A stretch of 64,000 nt of DNA from Otatea glauca (Eukaryota > Streptophyta > Magnoliopsida > Poales > Poaceae): assembly GCA_036346275.1 (NCBI GenBank), contig CM070727.1:5323760-5387759 (forward strand), given 5' to 3'. The stretch's first letter is position 1, and every line of letters begins with the position of its first letter. Positions 24,595 through 37,223 of the stretch are shown in pieces. The position numbers were made by a program, and so were the translations under genes. Under the pieces are notes generated by a model that saw only the letters and a list, made by a program, of their open reading frames with translations, ran no database searches and was not told where the DNA came from.

Positions 24595-25544
24595 TGCGTG
24601 TAATCTGATAGAAGATGGTTGCAAAAAAAACATAAAGTGCAGAAAATAAATTCATATGCATTGCATTATATAAAATAAAGCAAAGGATTCAAAATTCATA
24701 AAGAAAATTCATAAAACAGAGAAATAGAGCAAGAAAAATTAAAACAGAGCCAAATAAATCTTCTTGATTTTCTAGCAATTTTTCAAAATTTTCTGCAATT
24801 TTTTTTCGCAATTTTTCTTTTTTTTTTTCTCTCTCTTTTTCTTCTTTCTTGTTTTTTTCTTTGGAGAGCCGAACCGGCCTGTTGGGCCATCGTTTGGCCC
24901 GCCCGGCCTGCCTAGCCTGAAACAGCTCACCAAGCCAAGAAAAGAGGCCGGCGGCTAGGGTTCCCATCCCCTAGCCGCCACATGCTCCATATGCAAAAAC
25001 TCACGGGCACACCGGTGGGAGCAAGGAGTTCAGCCGGTGCTTGCTGCTCCGGCCGACGGGGTGCTGCAAGGAGGAGAGGTGCAGCGTGTGCGCAGGCGTC
25101 GCCGCCGCTCGAGCGTCGCCGCATAGCGCCGCCGTCGGTTCGGCGAAGGGCGGCGTCGTTTCTTCGTGTGTCGCGTGGGCGTCTCCGCCGCTTCAGCGTC
25201 GGGTTGCCGAGGCGGCCGGCGCCGTGGCGACAGTGCGGCGAGCGACTTCAAGCCATGGCCGTGGCGAAGCGGCAATGGCCGAGTGGCGACGTCTTGCGAT
25301 GGCGGCGGCCGGCCGGACCGTCGGCCGCAGCGGCCGGGGCGACGCCGGGTGGCGCGACGTCCCGGGTCGACGCGGCGGCGCGAGCCCCGTCCGTGCTGTG
25401 ATCGATCCAGGCAGACCCCGAGTCCGATGTATCTTGACCGAGTTATGGTTAATACGGCGAAATTATGTATAAATTTTTGTCGATTTCTTTATGATTTGCA
25501 CAATTTAGTTTGATCCTACGGACGATACTTCAGAATACGCTACA
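24595..25544 (-). repeat. Probable copia 5' LTR, about 950 bp
   Basis: On the minus strand it starts TGTAGCGTATTCTGAAG and ends CACGCA, directly ahead of the decayed primer site. The centre (24930-25400) is very GC-rich and gives long spurious open frames on both strands. Borders rest on the TG...CA rule only, because the partner LTR is absent. Confidence 0.55.
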
Positions 25545-26820
25545 CTGAAATGCCTAAATCCCGTGTGCTCTTTACCATTAGGGAACAACAGAAAGCACAC
25601 GGCAAACCAGAACCTTATGTGAGTCACGCGTACACGAAAACCCATACATGCTGTACTACCCAAGAAAGATTCAAATTCAGACATTTCGCTAGAGTAATGG
25701 ACACGCACAGAAGGCGTCCGAGAACCACGCCGGCAGGTTAATTATGATTTTTCGGAGCAACAAATCAATCAACTGTTACTCCATTTGTCACATATGCACC
25801 CCGGAAGCAAACAAATCCTCGCAAGCAAAGCATACTTGACCGCAGCGGCGGAACACGAAAAATTTATATAAAGTGCACACTTCACACTATAACTCTATGG
25901 TTTTATACAATAATTTTGTGATATTATAAATCTAACACATATGTTTAAAATTTGATAAAAGCATAATAAAAATAGTTCTAATGTCTTACAAATCCCAAAC
26001 CATCGAAATCGGAGCATCAATAAATCTAGTCTATTGAAGATATGATCTAGTATCGTTTTCCAAATTTTTTAGAATAATAGGATATATCCGGCACCTCTAG
26101 ATCCGCCCAGCATCGATGGATCGCGGTTCCATCCAACTGAAACGCATAAGTCCCACAGGCCACGGCTTTCCAATCAATTCCTAACCAATACACCAGCGAT
26201 CCATCAAATGATCAAATCATGTCCGGGATCTCAAGCCAGCGACAACGGCAACAGAATCTCACAACTCATAATTAACCAAACGCGACGTATCTATCTACCG
26301 GTCGCTATAGCTTAACTAGCTAAGCTCCCGGCCCGACCGCGCGCGCGACACGCGAGTCGGTGACGGCGAGCGCTGGCCCGCGCCGTGCCGGCAGCGTACG
26401 AGCCGACGACATCACACGGCGAGCCCGGCCCCAACGCAGCAACGCGCGCTGGCCCGCGCCGTGCCGGCAGCGTAACAGCCGGTGACGTCACGCGGCCGGC
26501 GACGCGCGGCGGACGGGATCGATCGGACGTATGCGCGCGGCCGACATGAGCACCGGGGCCGGCACGGCCGGCCGGGCGCGGGAGGGGGCAGACGGCAGCG
26601 CTGCATGGGCCGATGTGTGACAGTGTCTTAGAGTGGTCGCCGCCCGATCGTTAGTGGCTGATTAAAAGTTAGGGAACAGTACTGCTACTCAATAATGACA
26701 ATGTTCTTGTCTTGATTAAAAGTGTGTTTGGATGGTTGACTCGGTTGCCAGCGAGCAATTAATAATGACAGTGGCTAACTGGCTGGGGTGGTTATGTGTG
26801 CGGTGTGCCCTTCACATTTC

Positions 26821-26824
<4 letters not shown>
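25545..26824. other. Intergenic with a GC-rich block
   Basis: 26330-26600 is strongly GC- and CpG-rich with 'gcccgcgccgtgccggcagcgta' repeated twice (about 26370 and 26450). It may be a decayed gene 5' end or an LTR part. No protein family is recognisable. Confidence 0.45.

Positions 26825-26902
<78 letters not shown>
26825..26902. repeat. (TA)39 microsatellite
   Basis: Uninterrupted TA dinucleotides over 78 bases, bordering the first Micron-like element. Confidence 0.98.
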
Positions 26903-26905
<3 letters not shown>

Positions 26906-27316
26906 TAATTAATCAGGACACCATGGTGCCCGAGCTCCTTGATCCAAAACGGGTATTTTTTCTATGTATTTTCATGCGATACTTTTTGAAATTTCTATGA
27001 TGCTGAGTTTAACCAGTTTACTAACTAGTTCAAACAAGTTTGAACTGAAATTCAAACTAGAGTTTTCCTTTTTGATGATAGTTTGGTTGTAGGTATGTGC
27101 TGATTTTATATATAAATCAGCAAAGCATGTGATCCAAACTTGTTCAAAATCTTTGAATTCGAGTATGCTTTTTCAAAGGTATGTGTTTCATTTGAATTGT
27201 TATAGATGGGTATATGCCCTAAAACTGAAATTTTTGAAAAATATACTCGAAGATGACTTGAATTCACGCATTTAAAATCATGGTGCCGGGCACCATGGTG
27301 CCCCATTTCGGCTTCC
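26903..27316 (+). mobile_element. Micron-like element, copy 1 (414 bp)
   Basis: Starts 'gtataattaatcaggacacc', ends 'ccatttcggcttcc', and is flanked by (TA)n on both sides. Both ends carry a 'caccatggtgcc' palindrome. About 410 bp length plus flanking TA repeats matches the rice Micron family, which inserts into (TA)n microsatellites. No protein is encoded. Confidence 0.8.
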
Positions 27317-27328
27317 TATATATATATA
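27317..27328. repeat. (TA)6 spacer between the two Micron-like elements
   Basis: A short TA run separates the two copies. Confidence 0.95.
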
Positions 27329-27737
27329 GTATAATTACTTGGGACACCATGGTGCCTGGGCACCATGATCTAAAAAGAATATTTTTCTTATGAATTTTCA
27401 TGCGATTTTTTTTGAAATTTTTAGGATGATGAGTTTAACCAATTTACTAACTAGTTCAAACAAGTTTGAACTGAAATTCAAACTATAGTTTCCCTTCTTG
27501 ATGATAGTTTGGTTGTAGGTATGTGCTGATTATATATATAAATCAGCAAAACATGTGATCCAAACTCGTTCAAAATTTTTGAATTCGAGTATATTTTTTC
27601 AAAGGTATGTGTTTCATTTGAATTGTTATAGATGGGTATATACCCTAAAACTGAATTTTTGAAAATTATACTCGAATATGGCTTGAATTTGCGCATTTGA
27701 AATCATGGTGTCCAGGCACCATGGTGCCCCATTTCGG

Positions 27738-27738
<1 letters not shown>
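27329..27738 (+). mobile_element. Micron-like element, copy 2 (410 bp)
   Basis: Highly similar to copy 1 along its length and in the same orientation (shared 'tttaaccagtttactaac', 'gatgatagtttggttgtagg', 'ggtatgtgtttcatttg'), with scattered differences. It is followed by (TA)20 at 27739-27778. Confidence 0.8.

Positions 27739-27778
<40 letters not shown>
27739..27778. repeat. (TA)20 microsatellite
   Basis: Right-hand TA tract of the Micron pair. Confidence 0.97.
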
Positions 27779-27782
<4 letters not shown>

Positions 27783-27811
27783 CGGAGGAGTCAGGAAATT
27801 ATTAAAGATTA

Positions 27812-28087
27812 CTATCACCGTTTCTGAAAAGATCATGTTTTAGATTTTATATTTCAACTAAAACACGTGTAAAATGATCAAATCGTCTATTTCATTAACT
27901 CACTTATTGCTCTTGGAGGATGTATGTTACTCTATGATCCACAATAATAAATAATACTGAGAGTAATGAATAGTAGGGATATGGAAAGGAAAAAAACAGT
28001 TTAAAATTATCTTAGATTTGTAGAAGAACGTATATTTAGAAACAAAATTTGAAAGTTAGGATGATATTTATTTAGGAACGGAGAGAG
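27812..28087. mobile_element. Stowaway-like MITE, 276 bp
   Basis: Ends CTATCACCGTTTCTGAAAAG and the complement of CTCTCTCCGTTCCTAAATAA, with TA at 27810-27811 and 28088-28089. Diverged from the copy in the bHLH intron. Confidence 0.75.
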
Positions 28088-28548
28088 TAATAAGGTAATA
28101 GATCAAAGAGGAGGGCCTGATCCAAACTTTTATTTCTTTTACATGCTAGCTTTTATGTGCCTAATAGTTGTATCCACCTAGCTAAGGGGGCTCCAGCCCT
28201 GCTTTTAGTTATGGAGCTAGAACTTTGAGTGTGTAGTCAAATTTCGTAAACTTTAGTTGTCGATATTTCAACGAATACATAGATTGAATATGTAACAGTG
28301 ATTTATGTAGATTTGTACTGAAAAGTACTTTCTTGACATTGCTGTTTTGTTAGGTTTTATTAATTTATTGCAATGGAAAATAGTGGTCAAAGTTCTATTT
28401 TAGAGACCATTTCTATATTGAAAGCATCATTCTTTTATAACTAGAGGGAGTTTAACTCAGATATTTACATTAGATCAATTAGTTTAGATTTTCTATTATG
28501 TTCTTAATACTTTTCCCAGAAATATCAACGTATGTTGGGCTTTACTTA
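28088..28548. other. Intergenic, nothing recognised
   Basis: AT-rich, no gene or element border. Confidence 0.5.
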
Positions 28549-28777
28549 CGGTGTATTTGGTTGCTTGTATCAAGTGGTATATGTATGAGATGGTTCAAAA
28601 AAAGTTATCCGTGTGTTTTGTTACTTGAATGGAATCATCCCATCCTGGATGGTAGGATACAAATTTAAGAAATATTTCCTATAGATACTGAACAATTCCA
28701 TTCATAAAAACAATAGATCTAAATAATACAAGACTATTACATCTCATTTAACCTCGCCCATACAACCAAACACATCC
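28549..28777. mobile_element. Tourist-like (PIF/Harbinger) MITE, 229 bp
   Basis: TIRs CGGTGTATTTGGTTG and the complement of GGATGTGTTTGGTTG are flanked by TTA at 28546-28548 and 28778-28780, the 3-bp target of PIF/Harbinger elements. Confidence 0.8.
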
Positions 28778-30079
28778 TTATCTTATCAACTGAACCAGCA
28801 TGCATGAATGTACGGGCATGTATATGTCAGCGAGAAATGCCACACGATAAAAAGTAAGCAGGCACAATACTCCATGCCGCACTGCCTGGCTTTTTTCTTT
28901 TCATTGCCAGGAAAACAAAAATGCAGGAGCTGCAGCGTAGTGGGCGTAGGTACTTCCATGCTCGGAACGATTACTACAATACAACGATCGATGGATGCCA
29001 CGGCTAAAGCCGCACTACCTGCGGCGGCAGCGGCAGCGGCAGCTGCTGCAAGCACAGTAACCTGAATCAATTCAGAGGCATTTACGCAAAGGCTGCGAAA
29101 AACATCAACCCCCTTCGGCTCCAGTCGGTTGTGCCAATTCAATGCAACACGAAGAGATCATATAAACATGGATCTGAACACACAGGTAAAAAGAAAAGAA
29201 AAGAAAAGAAAAGAAAAGGTAAAACAGGTGGGGAGAGAGGGGGCTGCGCCATTTGCATAAATTGCATATAATACAATTTGCAAAGCCCAAACCATTTTGA
29301 CATGTACTACTACTTCAAGTGAGGCTTTCAGTTGTCTGTTTGCCGCGTCGCTTTAGATTGTCAGCTCAAGAAAAGGGCCGGCATCTATGTATCTCTCCGG
29401 TCTTCAGCTAGCTCCCGGTCGTTCCAAAGCTTTTTTTAGCCTTCTAACGTAATTTTTCTTGTAAACTTAGTCCTGCGTAATTTTTGTTTTTTTTGTTCTT
29501 GCAATAATGACCTCCCCTAACCGCAGAAAACGTGGCAGGTGATACGTGTCACCTGCTGCGCCTGTGTACTACGACAAGTGGCTGAGCCCACGCCAAGCTG
29601 CCGAGCTAGGGCACAATGGTAGGACCACTCCACCGTCTGTTATCGTGCTTGGGGTGCTCAGCATCGTGCTGCTAAGCTGGAGTGGCGTGGTAGCAAGCCT
29701 ATTGTGGTGTACTGGTGTGCCATCTACCTGTTGCCACGGTCGGCCGGTATTTCACAGGTCTAGGACCCTACCGCGGTTCAAGGATGTGTCAGGTGACATG
29801 TATTACCTATCCGCGCTTTCGCAATCGAGAAAAAGAGCTATTTTTATAATTGTACGTGCAAGGGAGTCCGATTAAAAAAAAAGGCATCAAGGGCCAATTA
29901 AAGCCAAGGCTTTGCATGTCGTTTGTCAAACCTGCAATGATCGACAGGACGCCAAAAGCTAGCTAGGGGTGGGGTTCTTGTGCAGTCACAATGGCAACGG
30001 TAGTTACCAACTGTCAGTAAAACTAGGTGATTATACCGCGGCGTGCCACGTCGCGACCGTCGCTCCCAACGAAAAAATG
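28778..30079. other. Intergenic with simple repeats and a dispersed repeat copy
   Basis: A GCGGCAGCGGCAGCGGCAGC run lies near 29022-29046 and (AAAAG)n near 29196-29218. The stretch 29400-29870 resembles the dispersed element seen at 21600-21880 and 34900-35060 (shared 'gagctatttttataatt' after 'aggtgaca..gt'). The open frame inside it (29546-29875) looks incidental. Confidence 0.45.
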
Positions 30080-30370
30080 GTCAAAAGTATCTAAACGGTT
30101 TTTTTTCCCGGAAATTGACCTAAATGTTTTTTTTTTAAAAAGGACCTAAACTTAGTTTTTTTCAGAAAAGAACAAAAAAGGACGTAAACGTAATGCTTAA
30201 AAAGGCTAAAAGGACCTAAACGTAGTATATCTTTTTTTTTCGAAAAAGGACCTAAATGTAACGTTTTTTTCAAAAAAAAGACCTAAATGCGATTTTTTTC
30301 CGAAAAAGAACCTAAGTGAAAGTTTTTTTTCCAGCCCGGCTCGAGCCGCGAGTCGGCTCAAACGAACCAG
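30080..30370 (-). repeat. Degenerate 'aggtcctttt' minisatellite element, copy 2 (inverted)
   Basis: Irregular units containing 'aaaaggacctaaa' and 'acgta' are followed by a GC-rich palindrome (cggctcgagccgcgagtcgg, about 30337-30356). It is the reverse complement of the arrangement at 5985-6345. Confidence 0.65.
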
Positions 30371-30574
30371 AGCCCTGTATTCCTTCCATCTTTAATGAAG
30401 GTATGATTCGATCAAATATCAACAAACAGTTCAGACGATGCTATAGTGCTTAGCTACAGCAAATTGCTACAACGTATGATATATAGTCATGTTTACTACA
30501 ATACTTATCTAACAGTACCATAAAAGATTACCGTCGTTTTTTAATCTAACAGTCGACACTACCACAGCTAGAAG

Positions 30575-30800
30575 TGGAATTATTTTTTGAATAATATTTT
30601 TTTAATAAAAAATTACAAAAATAATATGCCGAATTAAAGAATTACAAATTTGCACCCCTTTCGCTATTTGAATTGACGATATGTCTCTGTCGCCAATTGA
30701 AATGACGACAGAGAGCTGTGACCGTTGGCGACAACTCTCCGTAGCTGTCTATAACTATTGGCAACAGAGTCTCTATCGTCATTTGAATTAATGAGAGAGT
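30575..30800. repeat. Decayed relative of the Mutator-type MITE at 4211
   Basis: The left part, 'ttttgaataatattttttta..aaaattacaaaaataatat', matches the TIR at 4211. The centre has the same 'ggcgacagag' motif. No right TIR or target duplication was found. Confidence 0.45.
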
Positions 30801-31251
30801 AAAAGTGCCAGTGTGGTAGTAACGCCTATACTGTGCATTGGGTCTCGGTTGGCTAGCTGGATACCCAAACAGTCTACATCGCTAACTGCATGTACGTGTC
30901 CTAGCAGCCGCTTGCTTGCATGATTCACACCAATCGATCAGAACAGTTGCATCTTAAATCACTGCACACAAACACCAGCGCCCGATCGATCGCACAGCCG
31001 CCGATGGGCCCAGCCGGGCATGCATATATGTGCCCTACACTGCACTTGGCGCAAGATACATGCGCGGATACGGCAGCGAGGGATGGAGGCGGCGATCTCG
31101 AGCATCCCCATGGGGCCTCCGCTGCCATGGCCGTGCGTATGTAAGCATGCCCCCTACCAGCCATGGATGGACCCCAGGTACTTACTTGCCCCGTCCAATG
31201 GCAGTGGCAATCAATGGAGATGTGTTTGGGTGTACTGTGCTAGGAAGTGAT
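30801..31251. other. Intergenic, nothing recognised
   Basis: Mixed-composition DNA. Short overlapping frames at 30920-31254 have no family motifs. Confidence 0.5.
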
Positions 31252-32002
31252 TAGGGATGACAATCTTACTGATTACTCGTGTATCCGTAGGTAAAAACTC
31301 TAATAGAGGTGGTTATGTCCCTCATGTGTTTCCCGCGGGTATGTTTATAGGAGCTAAACTTTGCTCGATAGCCAAACAGGTACGGGTATAGGAGAGCTCC
31401 ACCCGTACCCGTTTCGTCCGATTACCTGTCACCTTCTACTGATATGTGGGCCACAATAGGTGCCCAGTTGGCCCTCTGATCCCCAATTTATGGTATCTCA
31501 TATTAGCAATTTGTGAAAGGTGATGCTGTGATAGGCGATTTGTGATGTGTGTGATGACTGATTAATTATTTTCATTTTAATTGTTGAACTTGGCATATTT
31601 GATGATTGGTGAACTATTTCCATTTTAATTGTTAAACTTTAGCATATGTGCATCCTTTGTCTGTATGTGTTATTTTAATTCTTATTCTCATGTGCATTTG
31701 AAATTTTGAATTATTAATAATCATTGTTCAACCCACAGAATGTAGCTGATTCCTACAATTTCATCAAAAGGATTGTATAGTACATAGCTCATTAGCTCTT
31801 AGTGCTCTTTAGTTTGAAGGATTGTTGATGGTGGTGGGTAAACGGGCATGCCTGTGGGTATTGGATACCCGTGGGCAATGGGTATAAGTGAGATTCTTCA
31901 CCTGCCATCCTTCGCAAATATACCTGTGGAGGAGATTTTGACTAGCGGGCATGGATATAAACGAGCACTACCCGTATCTGTCGCACCCGATTGCCATCCC
32001 TA
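31252..32002. mobile_element. Non-autonomous hAT element, 751 bp
   Basis: Starts TAGGGATGACAATC and ends with its complement, GATTGCCATCCCTA. The 8-bp flanks are gaagtgat (31244-31251) and ggagtgat (32003-32010), seven of eight equal. Subterminal 'acccgtacccg/gggtatggg' words are typical of this hAT group. No transposase frame. Confidence 0.85.
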
Positions 32003-33225
32003 GGAGTGATCAGGGCAAGCCGGCAAGAGTTTGTGGGCTACTTATCGAGCTTAATGAGTTATTATCGAGTTTCTTTTGAAATTAACGTAAAATCGTTTTA
32101 TGTATTGTTTAAGTGGTTATTTTAAATTCAAGCTAACGAGGTAAGGTTAAGCTGAGCTTTGTTAACATTTTTTAAAATGAAATTGTTTCAATTTTAAACT
32201 TATTAACTTATGTAATCAAATTAATTTTAATAGCCCCTGGGTGCATTGACCCCTTCTGGGCAGGTACACGGAAGCACTGGCTATTATCATGGGGCTGAGA
32301 GCCAATGCCGCCGTGACACGTAGAGGGGGGGGGGTCCGGAATTTTCTGGATGGTTAGTTCTTGGTTTTGCATGTTATGGAGGTACTTTATCCTGGGATGG
32401 AACGTGTCGCCGCCAGATTAGGCTGTACGGGAGTTTACCCTTTGTCGATGTGTACATAGGTTTGTTATCCTATCTCGCTCCACTTAAACAGCGGAAGGAA
32501 CGTTTCTGGGAGTACAGAAGCACTACTTTTAATTTTCGCTAGTTGATTCTCTTACCTTTCGCCACCTTTACCATGTTTCAATAGAAACATATCACAAATA
32601 TCCGACAATGTGTAGATAACTAGAGGTCATCAAGGAAATGAGAAGCACCAAACCGCACGTTTAGATTTCGTGCAACTTTCAGATAACTAGCAAGCAAAGT
32701 ATGTTGAGTAGTGCTTTTACGCATCATCCTCTCGATATAAGTTGTACAAATTTTAAAGCAAACGAAAGGTTAAATAATCACTATCTATTTTTTTATCCAT
32801 GTTTTAATATCTATGTTACTTTTAAATAACGATACATTGAAGCACCTTCCAAGTATATTTTATAGGTAAAAATGAAACAGAAATACTACAGAACGGTATA
32901 TCGTTCGGACTTGTTTCAATGGCATAGTTGTGCGCCATTCGATCAAGCCTAGGACGCACGAATCTTTCAACACTTTAAGACATCGAGGATAAGATTCCCA
33001 ACTCCTCTACCATGATTCACTCCCATCCACTCATTCTTGGCCTAATCCACTTATCTCTTACGGCTTCTCGTGCGTGGTTGGCTAGCTCCCCCCCCCCCTC
33101 CCAACGAATGTCAAGCAAGAGAGGTAGTTGCAGGTGAGCACAACAACATGCCGCAACTGAACAATAGTAGGCAGGCATGATGGTACTCACTGAGCGGCCA
33201 TATGTAGGCAGGTGACGAATACTTA
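32003..33225. other. Intergenic, nothing recognised
   Basis: Contains a G run (about 32325-32334) and a C run (about 33090-33099). No supportable gene or element border. Confidence 0.5.
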
Positions 33226-34143
33226 TAACAGGGGTACCCCAACGGCCCAAAGCGACGAGCCGGCGGCCTCAAGCACAGCTCAAGCCTAACAGGCCGCTCC
33301 TAGCCCACTACCGACCGAAGCACCTGCAAGACCACACGAGACATCCCTTCCCGACCGGCCGAGGGAAGTGTCTCCGACCAAGCGGGGCTCCCGACCCCCG
33401 CCGCGAGACGGAACCCCCCGGCTCCGACCAGCGAGCTCCCGAGCCCCGCAGTGGTGGGATCCCTGACCGGTCGTGCCAAGACAACCCTCGCCAAGGGCAG
33501 CGTGTCGAAGTCTCTACCGGACAACCGCCACGCACCCACGAACGGGTCAATCGAAGTGACTATACAAGGCGGTGGCTCCTTCCTAGAAGGTTTAATGATC
33601 GACCAAGTCATGCTCCCGATCCCATCACCGGTCACATCTGAGACGAAGACACGCTCTCCCGAGGCAACTCCCACATCATGCGCGACAACGTCAACACTCG
33701 TAAGGTTCGCGGAGGCGTGTACGCCGTTTCCCGGGGAAATACCTAACCGCCCTGACCAACTAAGCTACCGACCCAGCATGGGCAAGACGGGCGATGATCA
33801 GTCAGCAGAACGAAGGACCGAAGCTCTTAGTATAGGTCATCTCGTCCTTTCCCAATTCTCGATGTAACCTGCCCCTTCCTTTCGTATAAAAGGAGGCAGG
33901 AACCCCCGTAGAAGGGGCGGGATCGCAGTCGAACTCATCTCGCTAAGCCATTAGCACTCTCGCTTGTAAACTTTGTGCAGCCATCTGTACTAAAGAAAAT
34001 ACAACGCCACCACACGAACTGGAGTAGGGATCTTCGGTCCGAACCAGTATACATCTTGGACTTCTGAGTCTAACCATTCAGGGAGTGGAACGCGCGGCCC
34101 CTCAGACTTACAAATTTACTTGCCGGTGCTCGAAACGCCGACA
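33226..34143 (+). repeat. Ty3/gypsy LTR, probably solo, about 918 bp
   Basis: The left edge resembles the 'ggggtacccc..acggccc' start of a common grass gypsy LTR; the right edge is 'ggtgctcgaaacgccgaca'. Inside are a TATA box (tataaaagga, 33885) and a GC-rich upstream part, the expected U3-R-U5 order. No primer-binding site follows and no second copy is nearby, so it is solo or truncated. The left border is approximate. Confidence 0.65.
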
Positions 34144-36358
34144 GCAGGTATGGCTGGAAGGGGCGATACACTGCGAGTCGTTGCAGGTGAGTGGGTTGGC
34201 GTCCGGGAAGCGGCAGATCGGCAAGCATGTACTCAACTTGAAGCATGGCAAGAGGAAGACGCTGACGACGGAATCAATCGGATCCGATCGTCTTCCTCGT
34301 CACTAGCGACGGGATCTGCTAGATCCCATGGCTTTTGCCTGCCTCCTCATCTGGGCCACAGAGGGGTACAACATTGACTCTACCCATATCGCCTTATGGC
34401 TCAACTTCACCGTCGCGTGCGCATATTACAGGGCAATTTCAAGCTTTGGCTCCACCCCTTGGGCAAGCCGGGGTAGGAGGCGGTGCTATTGGCGAGTGGT
34501 AAGGGTGGGACAGTGGTCGCAGGTGAGTATGTTGGGATTTTTTGCTCTTTTTTGTGTTGTTTTTTTATGAAACTTATCGAAACTTTGATTGAAACTTGTT
34601 AAGACTCTTGGGTTGCAACTTGTTGCAAACTTATCAGTTGAAACTTGGTAAAACTTGAGTTCCAAAAACCTTAAACTCTTTCAAACTTTGCTTAGAATCT
34701 TCAAAAATACGCGAAACTCACTGAAATATAAAATTTTTCGAACATTCTCTTAAAACTCGCTGAAACTAAGTTCTCTAGTCACTTCCAAACCAAATGTATA
34801 ATAATACCCAGCTGTTAAACATGCATTACTTGACACTGTTTATTGTTTAAGGTAGATGGATGCTAAGAAGACTCTGCATGTCATTGTTGGTTATTTAGCA
34901 AATCACAAAGAGATCACCACTTCAAAGCTACCGCTATCCTGGTAGGGAAAAACGGTAGCTCCTTTCGCGGTAGGGTAGCCTGGAAGGCGACATGTATCTT
35001 CTTTCAATGTTTTCGCAATTGGAAATAAAGCTATTTTTTAATTACATTTAGAAATGTCTAAATTTGAAAAAAAAAAGTTACGTGTAAAAGTGATCATTCA
35101 CGACGAGAGGGCGGACCCGCGCACGCGTACCGGCCACAACGGCAAAGTAACCGACCTGAACCGGCCAGTCAATGCTCTACGTACGCCTACCTTTTGACGG
35201 CACAGCCGCGCGGGAGTCGGGACCGCACGCGCGGCGCCGTGGACGCCTCAACCTCCGTGGCCGGCCGGCCCAGCGGATTCCTGCCCCCTGGCCGCTGCCT
35301 GCGAACGCACGCCACCCACAGGCGCGGCGCGGAAGGCCGGGGCGTACGTGCGCGCGCGCGTACGTGGTCCGCCCGTGCAGGTGGGCGCGGCCGCGTTAGC
35401 TGCGAGACCGACCGTGCCGCGGCGTGGGGCGCGCCGCGCGCTGCGTGGCGTGTGCGCGTTGGCATGTGCGGTGCCTTACCGCTCCCATCGCTTCGCCGGC
35501 GACCTGCCTCTCCTTCAGCGCCGTGTATCGGGCCGGCTGGTGGGACCGGTGGTCACCGCTCGCCTCAGGTCCCCTGGCCCCCACGCGCCCGTTACCTAAC
35601 GACTGGTTCATCAAACTTGAACAATGAATACTACGACTACAGTAGCACTATGGCACGGTTCAACTGAAGGTGTTCATGAACCTACACCTAGCTATCTGCC
35701 ACATGAATGGTTACAGGCTTTCCAAGCTACCACTGGTGCTATCAGCCTCTAGAGAAGAATACGAATGCAGTCCGTGTTAAAAGACATTAACATTCTTCGA
35801 CGTTTGCCTGGCGATCCTTCGTGCGATACTGATACCAGAGAGGGAAATGGCAAATGACCAAGCCGTTCTCACGGCCGGGTATACCGGCTGTACCACCATC
35901 AGGCTGAAGAAAGCAGCGATCGGCACGGCTGACGCTGAAGAAGGCTGAAGCTTCGAGTGCAATCGCGGCCCTGCTATCACGGCTGATACATCCATCCAAC
36001 AAACCAGCTGGTCGCATGCTATGGAAGATGCAAATTAAATGGCTAGGCAGCAGGCTGTAGCAGTAGGTGCTCGCTTGTAAACACAAATTTGGACCAGCAG
36101 GTACAGTAGTGGAGGGGGATTCAATTAGTAACAGTATTAGAAAAGGGTCATCGGGTAAGAGCCCAACTAGTCATTCAGGCAGCTATTGCCTATTGGCAAA
36201 CAAGCAAAAAGATTCTGATACTTTCGAGGTTTCGGGCAGACATCTCCTCCTGGTAACCAGCCGATGGTCTCTCCATGTTTGCTCCAAGCTTTATGCTTTC
36301 TGAAGTTCATATAAAAGGATAGATTAGATGAGTAAGCAACTGGAGCAAATGTTTTATA
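34144..36358. other. Intergenic with a GC-rich block
   Basis: 34979-35055 is a copy of the dispersed element noted at 21800 and 29790. 35105-35600 is very GC- and CpG-rich and gives long overlapping frames on both strands, none of which resembles a protein. No gene supported. Confidence 0.45.
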
Positions 36359-37223
36359 TCAGAGTATAGACATCGCAGAGTCCTGAATTGGAAGGTATAG
36401 CTTGAACTCGGGCGGCAGCTCCAGGCGATCAGAGAAGTAAATTCTGCAAAGTCGGCAATTTGCGTGAACCTGCACTCAGGAGTGTCTCAACATAATTTTT
36501 GCCATAGACTCTTTTTGTCAGATCAGAGAGATTCAACTGAATGTTGTTCCAGCCATCTTCAAGCTTCAACGGCATTGTGCAGATATATGGCTTCACCCTT
36601 GTGACAGACTGGAAAAGGAGTGAATGTTAGACGCAAGTATACATTTGCATTGCTTGCACGAACAATGTGTAGGCACCCATTTAGGCATTTCAAATATCAA
36701 GAAACAGAACAAAAACAAACCATGATGAATAAACTTAAACCTACCTAGGAAAAGAAGACCACATAAAACATTACATATGTGATAGTAACTGAAGCGGAAA
36801 AACTAGAGGACAAAATAGGAATTAAAACATCACTGTGCATAATTATCACAAACATACCATCCACAGATGTAGTGGGGAAAAAACTGTCTATACACATCAC
36901 ATATCCATGAGCCATCTGTGCCAAGCAGACCAGGAAGGGGCATTACAGACTAGCATTAACAAATATAAAATGATGACCTGAGGTTTATCTGAATATGAAA
37001 TTGTCGAGTTCAACTCTGGGGGGTATATTATTTTTTCTTGCTTCCCAAGGGCAACATTGAAATGAACAACTTTTGTAAGGGATCATATTCTCAAAGAAAT
37101 AATTGCATAGAATATTGTAGGTACCAGTTGTTAAGCCTAGCAACTGATATTATTCCACCTACGTTTCACTACACTAGTTGTAAATACAGTGAAAGGACAG
37201 TTAATGAAATTTAACAGTCAAAA

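Larger units (their letters stand above)
22395..25544 (-). mobile_element. Truncated Ty1/copia retrotransposon (5' LTR, gag, part of pol)
   Basis: Minus-strand order from the right is an LTR-like block (24595-25544), a decayed tRNA-Met primer site (TTTTGATATCATGCG, about 24565-24585), gag (about 23660-24578), a protease trace (VDSGTTNT near 23290), a GAG-pre-integrase box (WHGRLGHPSLRMM near 22890), the integrase start (GDICGPI near 22695) and an integrase motif (VHTQNGLA near 22425). It then stops: reverse transcriptase, RNase H and the 3' LTR are missing. Frames are broken by several stops and shifts, so it is dead. Confidence 0.85.

Noticed and set aside
24982..25513. Long overlapping plus-strand frames (Ala/Arg/Gly-rich)
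   Set aside because: They lie in the GC-rich part of a copia LTR, are open on both strands and match no family.
27106..27696. Two similar minus-strand frames
   Set aside because: They are parallel translations of the two Micron-like copies.
29546..29875. 109-residue plus-strand frame
   Set aside because: Inside a dispersed repeat copy; other copies do not keep the frame.
33300..33867. Open frames on both strands of about 125-138 residues
   Set aside because: Contained in a gypsy LTR upstream of its TATA box.
35172..35667. Up to 157-residue frames in a GC-rich block
   Set aside because: Open frames on both strands come from GC content alone; no motifs or splice sites.
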